Source: an uncultured Balneolaceae bacterium (GTDB lineage: Bacteria; Bacteroidota; Rhodothermia; Balneolales; Balneolaceae). From it: 9,551 nucleotides of DNA. The stretch is from positions 1-9,551 of the forward strand of contig CALJMB010000189.1 of assembly GCA_937982515.1 (NCBI GenBank), in the 5' to 3' direction. Below are positions 1 through 5,388 of this stretch, in pieces (positions within the stretch are counted from its first letter, which is position 1; the number at the start of each line of letters is the position of its first letter). The position numbers were made by a program, and so were the translations under genes. Under the pieces are notes generated by a model. That model was not told the origin of the DNA. It made no database searches and worked only from the letters and a program-made list of their open reading frames with translations.

Positions 1-5
1 CTCAT
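1..5 (-). CDS. Start of the next gene, probably the efflux permease (partial)
   Basis: Only ATGAG, read on the minus strand from position 5, lies inside the window. The ATG shares its first base with the last base of the ATPase stop codon (TAATG), a classic arrangement for translational coupling. In MacB/FtsX-type loci the gene after adaptor and ATPase is usually the membrane permease, so that identity is inferred from context alone. No coding sequence can be read here. Confidence 0.4.
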
Positions 6-694
6 TACACATGAAACCCTTCCTGCATATTCTCGGTCACAATATGTCCGTCAAACAGATGGATGACGCGCCGGGCGTAGTCGGCATCGTGGGGAGAGTG
101 GGTGACCATCACGATGGTGGTGCCCTTCTCGTTGAGCTCGGCCAGTAACTTCATCACTTCATCGCCGTGGTCGGAGTCGAGGTTACCGGTCGGCTCATCG
201 GCCAGGATCAGCCTGGCATCGGCTACCGTGGCACGAGCGATGGCCACGCGCTGTTGTTGTCCGCCGGAGAGCTGCTGAGGATAGTGGTTGCGGCGGTGCA
301 TCATATTCATACGCTCCAGGGCTGCTTCGGCTTTTTCCTTTCGGTCGCTTGAAGATACCCCCAGATACAGTAACGGCAGTTCTACATTTTCAAAGACGGT
401 GAGTTCATCGATCAGGTTAAAGCTCTGGAATATGAACCCGATGTTCCCCTTGCGCAGCTGCGCCCGTTCTCGTTCAGACTTGCGGGACACTTCATGCCCC
501 ATAAAATGATATTCGCCACCGGATGGATTGTCCAGCAATCCCATAATATTCAACAACGTCGACTTTCCGCAGCCAGACGGACCCATAATGGCGCAGAACT
601 CTCCCTCGTTGATCTCTAGGTTTACGTTGTTGAGGGCCGTGGTCTCGACTTCTTCGGTAGTATAGATCTTCTTAAGGTTTTTGGTGTGTATCAT
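5..694 (-). CDS. ABC transporter ATP-binding protein, MacB/LolD type
   Basis: This 229-residue protein has the normal length of a stand-alone ATPase of the MacB/LolD/FtsE class, which energises FtsX-like permeases at the inner membrane. Visible motifs are Walker A GPSGCGKST (38-46), Q-loop Gln90, signature LSGGQQQR (142-149), Walker B LILADE (162-167) with catalytic Glu167, D-loop NLD (171-173) and switch His199. All catalytic residues are intact. The start is supported by GGAG (704-701) six bases upstream, the only clear Shine-Dalgarno I found in the window. With the adaptor at 3103-1814 and the permease presumed to start at position 5 it should form a tripartite efflux or lipoprotein-type pump. 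It is unusual that the adaptor gene is separated from it by about 1.1 kb holding two four-helix-bundle genes. The substrate cannot be read from the sequence. Confidence 0.95.
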   Translation of the reverse strand: MIHTKNLKKIYTTEEVETTALNNVNLEINEGEFCAIMGPSGCGKSTLLNIMGLLDNPSGGEYHFMGHEVSRKSERERAQLRKGNIGFIFQSFNLIDELTVFENVELPLLYLGVSSSDRKEKAEAALERMNMMHRRNHYPQQLSGGQQQRVAIARATVADARLILADEPTGNLDSDHGDEVMKLLAELNEKGTTIVMVTHSPHDADYARRVIHLFDGHIVTENMQEGFHV

Positions 695-721
695 GATAAT
701 CTCCGTTTGTTAATAAGGAAT

Positions 722-794
722 GGAACGCAGATGCCACAGGATATTCACAGATTCCATCTGTGTAAATCTGTAATATCTGTGTCATCAGCGTTCC
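722..794. repeat. Imperfect palindrome with about 9-base periodicity
   Basis: GGAACGCAGATG (722-733) pairs with CATCAGCGTTCC (783-794) with one mismatch. The stem then continues inward through CACAG/CTGTG, ATATT/AATAT and ACAGATT/AATCTGT with single-base bulges. The right arm repeats ATCTGTG-like units about every nine bases. It occupies the space between the four-helix-bundle gene ending at 813 and the ATPase gene starting at 694. In RNA it would form a long hairpin in the minus-strand transcript. It resembles in design, though not in exact sequence, the palindrome at 6759-6913. Confidence 0.75.
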
Positions 795-812
795 TTTTTA
801 GTGTCGATTCAA

Positions 813-1235
813 CTACTCCGGAACCTCGTAGGGTTGCTCTTCATCGCGCAGAGTATTTCCCCGGTCGGGCAACGATTCTTTCAGATGATTGAGCAAAACC
901 AGAGTCAGCTTTCTGGTTTTCTCGCACTGCTTCTGCATTTGGGCTAACTGCTTTGCCGGCAACATTTCCAGATCACTAACTACATACAGTTGACTTTTCA
1001 CTTCCTGAGCGGAGCTCTGGGAATAGTCCAGAAAGCGAATAAAGTCGTGTTTATGGCCCTGACTAAATCCTTTTGCTATGTTGTTCATTACAGAGAGCGA
1101 GGCTCTTTTCAACTGATTTGTGAGTGTGAATTCTTTTGCGAGTTCTCCCCGGGTCGCCAGTAAAAAAATATGCTTCACCAACACCCGTGCTTCCTGCCAG
1201 CATTTCAGATCTTCAAATTGTTTTATTTCTGTCAT
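813..1235 (-). CDS. Four-helix-bundle protein (S23/IVP family), copy 1
   Basis: This 140-residue protein shows the S23/23S-rRNA-intervening-sequence family pattern: an N-terminal F-DL--WQEA helix (7-16), then QLKRASLSVMNNIAKGFSQG with the family core NIA-G (about residues 51-56), followed by FIRFLDYSQSSAQEVKSQL. The family folds as a small four-helix bundle and is known from intervening sequences in 23S rRNA of Leptospira and others, and as stand-alone genes. It is also structurally related to Avd of diversity-generating retroelements. Its molecular role is not established. The C-terminal 20 residues are acidic and extend beyond copies 2 and 3. There is no obvious Shine-Dalgarno. The promoter-like box at 1296-1270 lies 35 bases before the ATG. 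The gene sits within the efflux locus between adaptor and ATPase, on the same strand. Confidence 0.85.
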   Translation of the reverse strand: MTEIKQFEDLKCWQEARVLVKHIFLLATRGELAKEFTLTNQLKRASLSVMNNIAKGFSQGHKHDFIRFLDYSQSSAQEVKSQLYVVSDLEMLPAKQLAQMQKQCEKTRKLTLVLLNHLKESLPDRGNTLRDEEQPYEVPE

Positions 1236-1267
1236 ATCAGCTCATCTTTAGTTAAAGGTTGTATATA

Positions 1268-1296
1268 ACAGACTGTTTTGGAAGCGATTCCTTACA
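1268..1296 (-). promoter_or_regulatory. ECF-sigma-like promoter box before four-helix-bundle copy 1
   Basis: On the minus strand TGTAAGGAAT (1296-1287) is followed after 13 bases by GTCTGT (1273-1268) and then TATATAC. If TGTAAGG is the -35 and GTCT the -10, the spacer is 16 bases, as expected for ECF sigma promoters. Transcription would begin near 1260, about 25 bases before the copy 1 ATG. The same box with identical spacing occurs at 1305-1331 (plus) and 3889-3863 (minus). The sigma factor is not in the window, so the identification rests on pattern and repetition. Confidence 0.55.
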
Positions 1297-1314
1297 AAAT
1301 TTTTTGTAAGGAAT
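1287..1314. repeat. Perfect 13-bp palindrome formed by two back-to-back promoter boxes
   Basis: ATTCCTTACAAAA (1287-1299) and TTTTGTAAGGAAT (1302-1314) are exact reverse complements separated by TT. The palindrome is explained by two TGTAAGGAAT elements facing outward, each followed 13 bases later by GTCT. It could also act as an operator or form a hairpin. There is no T-run after it that would favour a terminator. Confidence 0.8.
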
Positions 1315-1331
1315 GTGAAGCGAGCTCGTCT
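1305..1331 (+). promoter_or_regulatory. ECF-sigma-like promoter box before four-helix-bundle copy 2
   Basis: TGTAAGGAAT (1305-1314), 13 bases, then GTCT (1328-1331) followed by TACATAAG. It points toward copy 2 at 1408, with GTCT ending 77 bases before its ATG. Copy 2 is the only plus-strand gene downstream before the convergent adaptor gene, so if this is a promoter, copy 2 is its target. It is divergent from the box at 1296-1268. Confidence 0.5.
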
Positions 1332-1369
1332 TACATAAGTGAAAACTGATTGTTGTCAGTAGTCAGTGG

Positions 1370-1795
1370 TTTGTTGTTGGTTGTAACAGTAACTTAATTT
1401 TAGAATTATGGCTAAGAGTAACTTTGAAACATTAGAAGTATATCAGCTTTCGGAAGAGTTGGCGGATCAAGTATGGGATATAGTTATCCATTGGAATTAT
1501 TTTGCACAAAAAACCGTAGGCTCACAGCTGGTTCGTGCTGCAGACAGCGTTGGTGCCAACATTGCTGAGGGAACCGGTCGTGGTACATACAAGGACAATA
1601 GGCGGTTTGTTCGCATGGCCCGTGCTTCCCTGTATGAGACCAAACACTGGCTTAAGCGAGCTTACAAGAGAAACCTTTTGACTGATGAACAAACTCATCG
1701 CCTTTCACCACTTGTTTCAGAACTAACACCCAGACTCAACGCCTATTTAAATTCTATAGGCAAATAGGCAAGTAAACTTGACAACTAACAACAAA
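1370..1795 (+). mobile_element. Candidate mobile unit: copy 2 gene with period-7 inverted repeats
   Basis: TTTGTTGTTGGTTGT (1370-1384) before the gene is matched in inverse orientation by ACAACTAACAACAAA (1781-1795) after it, 14 of 15 positions. Both flanks are built of degenerate 7-base units: TGTCAGT, AGTCAGT, GGTTTGT, TGTTGGT on the left from 1354, and ACTAACA, ACAAACA, ACCTGCC on the right. In RNA the arms would pair and hold the gene in a loop, as in 23S rRNA intervening sequences. Mobility is inferred. No target-site duplication was identified with confidence. Confidence 0.45.
1408..1767 (+). CDS. Four-helix-bundle protein (S23/IVP family), copy 2
   Basis: This 119-residue protein begins MAKSNFETLEVYQLSEELAD, the family's first helix. 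It continues with QLVRAADSVGANIAEGTGRG (core NIAEG about residues 51-55), then RRFVRMARASLYETKHWLKRA and a basic third and fourth helix region ending NSIGK. The length is typical of the family. It differs strongly from copies 1 and 3, so this is not a recent tandem duplication. It lies on the opposite strand to the efflux genes and converges on the adaptor gene, with the stops 46 bases apart. The stop overlaps a short hairpin (1741-1748 with 1762-1769). No Shine-Dalgarno is evident before the ATG. Function in the cell is unknown; RNA or DNA binding is a family-level guess. Confidence 0.87.
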   Translation: MAKSNFETLEVYQLSEELADQVWDIVIHWNYFAQKTVGSQLVRAADSVGANIAEGTGRGTYKDNRRFVRMARASLYETKHWLKRAYKRNLLTDEQTHRLSPLVSELTPRLNAYLNSIGK

Positions 1796-1813
1796 CAACC
1801 TGCCACATACACC

Positions 1814-3103
1814 TTATTCCAAATTCAACACCTCGTTATCTCCAAAGGTATCGTAGCCGGAGGTTATGACCCGGTCGCCGGGTTGCAGGCCTGAGAGTAC
1901 TTCAAAATACTCGGGGTTCTGCCGACCCAGGCGTATGGGGTGCCGGAATGCCTGTTCTTCGCCCTCAACTACTTTAAATACCCAGTTGCCGCCGCTGGTC
2001 TGGTAAAATCCACCCCGTGCCAGCAATACAGCATTGGCCGATTCCCCCAGCTCCAGCCGGATTCTCAGCGTCTGTCCCCGGCGGAGGCCGCGGGGTATCT
2101 CATCCTCGAACTCCATATCTACCTCAAACTGTCCGTTACTTATAACCGGATATATTTTAGTAATCACCAGGTTGTGCGACTGTCCGTCGTAGTTAAAGCT
2201 CCCGCGCAAGCCGGTAATAATACGTGCCAGATGAAACTCATCGATCTCCACCCGAATCTTGTAATTATCCAGGATATCCACTTGCCCGATACGCTCACCC
2301 ATGGAAACAGACTGACCCGGATTTAATTCGATAGTAGAAAGTTGACCGGAGATGGGAGCCGTAACTACCAAGTTATCCAGAATACGCTGTACTGCTTCCA
2401 GACTCCGGTACATCCGCTGCTCTGAATCATCAAGCTGTCTCAACTGAGTAATCATCTGGAGAGAATCCTTACGATACGACTCGTACGTCAGTTCATATCG
2501 TTTTTTCTGATATTCATAATTCTCGCGCGTCTGTTCAAACTCCTGTTCCGAAATCAACTCCCTCTCTATCAACCTGGACTCCCGCGCAAATTGCGACCTC
2601 AGAATCTCCATCTGAGATTCCGCACTGGCCAACTGTTCCCTCAGGCGCAAGGTATTTTGCTCCAGATTCAGCCGCGAGTTTCGCACATTGTTGATCTGAT
2701 CGTAAAGCTGTGCTTCCCGGTTCATCACATTGAGCTGAAGGGACGAATTGGCCAAAGTCAGGATGGTATCTCCTTTCTCAACCATAGTGCCCGACTCCAG
2801 GTAAATATCCTGCACTACCCCCCCTTCGATGGCATCGAGGTAGATGGTTTGTATAGGCTGAACCGTACCCGTAACCTGAATAAACTCCTGAAAAGCATCT
2901 TCCCGTACCGTGCTGATGGTTAGCCTTTCCTTATCAACATTCAGGGTGGAACGCACATCCATCAGTACAAATGCATAGATGAAAGAAACCGCCAACACCG
3001 CTCCTCCGACGCCTATAGCAAGACGCCTGGGTGTCCATGTCTTCTTCTCTATCTTTCTATCCATTCCCGCACTGGATATGTCCCTGGTTGAACTCTGCAA
3101 CAT
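1814..3103 (-). CDS. Periplasmic adaptor (membrane fusion) subunit of an efflux pump
   Basis: This 429-residue HlyD/AcrA/MacA-type adaptor bridges an inner-membrane transporter and an outer-membrane channel. A basic cytoplasmic stretch is followed by one membrane anchor (about 28-48). The first lipoyl half-motif is IEGGVVQDIYLESGTMVEKGD (about 92-112), a long charged alpha-hairpin or coiled coil spans about 120-240, the second lipoyl half is APISGQLSTIELNPGQSVSMG (about 250-270), and beta-barrel and membrane-proximal domains end with LQPGDRVITSGYDTF. There is no Cys lipobox, so it is anchored by the N-terminal helix. Met14 (position 3064, MDRKIEKKTWTP) is an equally plausible start, because neither start has a clear ribosome site and the first 13 residues look unlike a family N-terminus. 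It pairs with the ATPase at 694-5 and is divergent from the response regulator at 3918. Confidence 0.93.
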   Translation of the reverse strand: MLQSSTRDISSAGMDRKIEKKTWTPRRLAIGVGGAVLAVSFIYAFVLMDVRSTLNVDKERLTISTVREDAFQEFIQVTGTVQPIQTIYLDAIEGGVVQDIYLESGTMVEKGDTILTLANSSLQLNVMNREAQLYDQINNVRNSRLNLEQNTLRLREQLASAESQMEILRSQFARESRLIERELISEQEFEQTRENYEYQKKRYELTYESYRKDSLQMITQLRQLDDSEQRMYRSLEAVQRILDNLVVTAPISGQLSTIELNPGQSVSMGERIGQVDILDNYKIRVEIDEFHLARIITGLRGSFNYDGQSHNLVITKIYPVISNGQFEVDMEFEDEIPRGLRRGQTLRIRLELGESANAVLLARGGFYQTSGGNWVFKVVEGEEQAFRHPIRLGRQNPEYFEVLSGLQPGDRVITSGYDTFGDNEVLNLE

Positions 3104-3436
3104 TCAATTACTTATTTAATAACTCGTTTAATGGTCGGATGATTTTTTTGCTACGCGTTTTGGCACCCCTAAGCATTACACCAGCTTTTGCCTGTAGGTT
3201 AATGACTAATGCATTCAGGTCTAATCAATATACATGCCAAAAACTAAAATCAGCTTATTCTGCGCTCAAGGCGGGCACCCAGCTCCACCACTGTTCACTC
3301 TGATACAAAAGATGTTCGATATCGGACAGTTTTTATTACATTATTTGTTAATGCACCAGATGATACAAAGGCACCCATGTTTGGCAAAGGTATTTGCATA
3401 GCTGCAACGAGAAGTAAAGCTGTCAGTTTTCAGACT
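3104..3436. other. Non-coding gap upstream of the adaptor gene
   Basis: These 333 AT-rich bases lie between the adaptor start and the end of four-helix-bundle copy 3. I see no gene. They contain a 16-bp near-palindrome (3313-3328), three copies of GGCACCC (3162-3168, 3274-3280 and 3370-3376 approximately) and two TGATACAAA sequences (3301 and 3361). In the absence of copy 3 this would be the natural control region shared by the efflux operon and the divergent two-component pair. I could not find a convincing sigma-54 -24/-12 element reading toward the adaptor. Confidence 0.6.
3313..3328. promoter_or_regulatory. Candidate activator site (16-bp dyad)
   Basis: TGTTCGATATCGGACA is a dyad with one non-complementary pair of positions, centred at 3320/3321, about 217 bases upstream of the adaptor ATG. 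Enhancer sites of NtrC-type regulators are dyads of this size, often 100-200 bases upstream of the promoter, and such a regulator is encoded next door at 3918-5297. The assignment is inference from position and symmetry. Only one copy was seen, whereas such activators usually have two. Confidence 0.35.
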
Positions 3437-3853
3437 TCAGCTATCAGTGCTTACTTTTTGTAAAAGTGAAGACAGCATGCGTTTAATTTCTACTACTCTG
3501 TTAATTAAGCTCTTGAAAATATCTTCTGAAATTAAATTCAAATCTTTCGCTAATAAGATCTGATACTCTAACTCAGATGCTGAACCAGAAGCAATATTTA
3601 GAAAATGTGCCAGCTGGGCCTGGCTATTCCTGCCACAGCCCGCGGCAATATTGGAAGGAATAGACGCAGCAGATCTGCGCATTTGGCTGATCAGGCCATA
3701 CAGCTCTTCTTTTGGAAATGAAGAGGTTTCTTGATAAATGTTTAAGGTGAGTTCATGTGCTTTTCCCCAAACAAGTAGTTTTCTGAAATTCTTCATAATC
3801 TTTCACTTTTATATTAGTATTAACTGATTGCTGACCGCTGAAAGCTGACAGCT
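3418..3853 (-). mobile_element. Candidate mobile unit: copy 3 gene with period-7 inverted repeats
   Basis: The left arm 3418-3448 (units AGCTGTC, AGTTTTC, AGACTTC, AGCTATC) and right arm 3823-3853 (units ACTGATT, GCTGACC, GCTGAAA, GCTGACA) are inverted repeats matching at 26 of 31 positions. They enclose the copy 3 gene with 27 bases to spare at its 5' side. The left arm supplies the last codons and TGA stop of the gene. Nearly the same arms, without a gene, occur at 5301-5381. The unit has the layout of an intervening sequence (arms plus one S23 gene) but sits in an intergenic region. Transposition is inferred. Confidence 0.55.
3437..3796 (-). CDS. Four-helix-bundle protein (S23/IVP family), copy 3
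   Basis: This 119-residue protein begins MKNFRKLLVWGKAHELTLNIY and then shows QMRRSAASIPSNIAAGCGR (core NIA-G about residues 51-55), HFLNIASGSASELEYQILLAKDL and a last helix EIKRMLSSLLQK. Of the three copies this one is closest to the family consensus as I know it (SIPSNIAEG, FL-IA-GS--ELE-QL). The final residues STDS and the stop codon are encoded by the flanking repeat arm. It is on the same strand as the adaptor gene, 333 bases upstream of it, and follows an ECF-like box at 3889-3863. The ribosome site is at best a weak GAAAG a few bases before the ATG. Cellular role unknown. Confidence 0.9.
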   Translation of the reverse strand: MKNFRKLLVWGKAHELTLNIYQETSSFPKEELYGLISQMRRSAASIPSNIAAGCGRNSQAQLAHFLNIASGSASELEYQILLAKDLNLISEDIFKSLINRVVEIKRMLSSLLQKVSTDS

Positions 3854-3860
3854 CTTCTAT

Positions 3861-3889
3861 ACAGACTGTTTAAAACAGAATTCCTTACA
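3861..3889 (-). promoter_or_regulatory. ECF-sigma-like promoter box before four-helix-bundle copy 3
   Basis: On the minus strand TGTAAGGAAT (3889-3880), 13 bases, then GTCTGT (3866-3861) and TATAG. Motif, spacing and the GTCTGT ending match the box before copy 1, while the 13-base spacers differ, as expected for a functional site. It lies just outside the right arm of the copy 3 unit and points toward copy 3 and, beyond it, the adaptor gene. It could therefore have been the efflux operon promoter before copy 3 arrived. Confidence 0.55.
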
Positions 3890-3917
3890 TTTTTTATCAC
3901 AACTAATATTTAACCCA

Positions 3918-5297
3918 GTGACTGACACCAACTCCGCGCATATTCTCGTCGTTGATGATGACCGTGATGTACTTCAGGCGGCCAGGCTGTTCTTAAAACA
4001 GCATATGGCCAGGGTGGATACAGAAAGAGACCCCGGGGCGCTCCCTGCTCTGCTCAAAAACCACACCTATGATGTGGTTCTGCTGGATATGAACTTTACC
4101 GAAGACGTCAGCAGCGGACGCGAAGGGTTTCACTGGTTGAAGAAAATACAGGAGATCGATCCGTCGCTGGCGGTTGTGCTCATCACCGCTTACGGAGATG
4201 TGGAGAAAGCGGTTAAGGCCGTGAAGATGGGCGCCACAGACTTCGTGCTGAAACCGTGGCAAAACGAAAAGCTGTTGGCTACCATCACCTCAGCTCTGAA
4301 CCTGACCGAGTCCCGCCGCGAGATAGATGTACTTAAACATCGCCAAAAGCAGCTCAGCAGCGACATTGATCAACACTATCAGGATATTATCGGACGCAGC
4401 CCGGCTATCAATCGTGTGTTCCGGACCATCGAAAAAGTGGCCAAGACCGATGCCAATGTGCTCATCACCGGCGAGAATGGTACCGGCAAGGAGCTGGTGG
4501 CCCGCGCGCTTCACCGCAGATCCGCCCGCAGCAACGACGTCTTTATCAGCGTGGATATGGGAGCCGTTCCTGAAAATCTCTTTGAAAGCGAACTGTTTGG
4601 CCATACCAAAGGCGCCTTCACCGATGCCAAAGAAGCCCGCGCGGGGCGTTTCGAGGTGGCCTCGGGCGGAACGCTCTTTCTGGATGAAATAGGCAACCTT
4701 CCGTTCCGGCTTCAGCCAAAGCTGCTGTCGGTTATCGAAACCCGAAAAGTATTCCGCATCGGTTCTAATAAACCGGTAGATATCGATATCCGGCTGATCT
4801 GCGCCACCAATGAATCAATACCGGAGATGGTCCGGCATAATCAGTTCCGTCAGGACCTGCTCTATCGCATAAACACCATCGAAATTCAGCTGCCGCCGCT
4901 GCGGGAGCGAAACGGAGATATTTCTCTGCTGGCCAGACACTTCCTGAACCGGTATGTACGAAAGTACGACAAAGCCATCGAGAATATATCGGAACCGGCT
5001 CTGGGCAAGCTCAGACAATACGCCTGGCCCGGCAACGTGAGAGAGCTGGAGCATGCCATAGAGCGTGCGGTTATTATGACTGATCACCATGTGCTACAGC
5101 CGGAAGATTTCTTGCTGAGCCCCATGGATGAAAGGGATGCATCTATGGTATTCAAAGACTTTAACCTGGAAGAGGTCGAAAAAACGGTGATTCGAAAAGC
5201 GTTGGATAAACACGAAGGCAACATCTCTAAGACCGCCGAAGAACTGGGACTGACAAGGGCCTCTCTGTACAGAAGAATGGAGAAGTATGAACTTTAA
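3918..5297 (+). CDS. Sigma-54-dependent response regulator (NtrC/AtoC type)
   Basis: This 459-residue protein has three domains. The receiver (8-125) has acidic residues Asp13-Asp15, phosphoacceptor Asp57, Thr90 and Lys112. The AAA+ sigma-54 activation domain (156-395) has Walker A GENGTGKE (185-192), the sigma-54 contact loop GAFTDA (232-237) instead of the usual GAFTGA, and Walker B FLDE (254-257). A C-terminal Fis-type helix-turn-helix ends GNISKTAEELGLTRASLYRRM. Phosphorylation by the downstream kinase should trigger oligomerisation and ATP-driven opening of sigma-54 promoters. The start is GTG, 12 codons before the receiver core, with no clear ribosome site; no better in-frame start was seen. 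It is divergent from the efflux adaptor, which is its likely target. A period-7 palindrome begins four bases after the stop. Confidence 0.95.
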   Translation: MTDTNSAHILVVDDDRDVLQAARLFLKQHMARVDTERDPGALPALLKNHTYDVVLLDMNFTEDVSSGREGFHWLKKIQEIDPSLAVVLITAYGDVEKAVKAVKMGATDFVLKPWQNEKLLATITSALNLTESRREIDVLKHRQKQLSSDIDQHYQDIIGRSPAINRVFRTIEKVAKTDANVLITGENGTGKELVARALHRRSARSNDVFISVDMGAVPENLFESELFGHTKGAFTDAKEARAGRFEVASGGTLFLDEIGNLPFRLQPKLLSVIETRKVFRIGSNKPVDIDIRLICATNESIPEMVRHNQFRQDLLYRINTIEIQLPPLRERNGDISLLARHFLNRYVRKYDKAIENISEPALGKLRQYAWPGNVRELEHAIERAVIMTDHHVLQPEDFLLSPMDERDASMVFKDFNLEEVEKTVIRKALDKHEGNISKTAEELGLTRASLYRRMEKYEL

Positions 5298-5300
5298 AAT

Positions 5301-5381
5301 AAGCTGTCAGCCGTCGGCATTCAGCTATCAGTGTTGGAAAGAGAATTTAGCTGAAAGCTGAATGCTGATCGCTGAAAGCTT
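5301..5381. repeat. Solo period-7 palindrome related to the copy 3 flanks
   Basis: The left arm 5301-5331 and right arm 5351-5381 are reverse complements at 26 of 31 positions around a 19-base loop. The left arm reads AGCTGTC, AGCCGTC, GGCATTC, AGCTATC, almost the same as the left arm of the copy 3 unit at 3418. The right arm is made of AGCTGAA, TGCTGAT, CGCTGAA units. It fills the junction between regulator and kinase and would be a strong hairpin in their shared mRNA, directly before the kinase start. It could be an element without cargo, or the ancestral repeat that the gene-bearing units use. Confidence 0.8.
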
Positions 5382-5388
5382 AAACCCT

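Noticed and set aside
1287..1314. Bidirectional terminator
   Set aside because: The stem is AT-rich with a two-base loop and no T-run beyond it, and its half-site recurs alone at 3880-3889 with the same downstream GTCT spacing, which a terminator would not explain.
813..1767. Diversity-generating retroelement (Avd-like genes)
   Set aside because: The four-helix-bundle fold is shared with Avd, but there is no reverse transcriptase, template repeat or variable repeat in the window.
3161..3175. Sigma-54 promoter (TGGCAC with a downstream GC)
   Set aside because: GG to GC spacing is 9 rather than 10, it reads on the plus strand away from the adaptor gene, and the -12 half is poor. A minus-strand GG-N10-GC at 3168-3155 has neither half close to consensus.
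3031..3303. Plus-strand 90-codon open frame
   Set aside because: It overlaps the adaptor start in antisense, has no family features and runs into AT-rich non-coding sequence.
5301..5381. CRISPR array
   Set aside because: The repeated units are 7 bases long, contiguous and arranged as inverted arms, with no spacers of constant length.
5362..5388. Upstream ATG as the kinase start
   Set aside because: It falls inside the right arm of the period-7 palindrome and adds nine repeat-encoded residues; ATG 5389 just after the repeat gives a normal kinase N-terminus.
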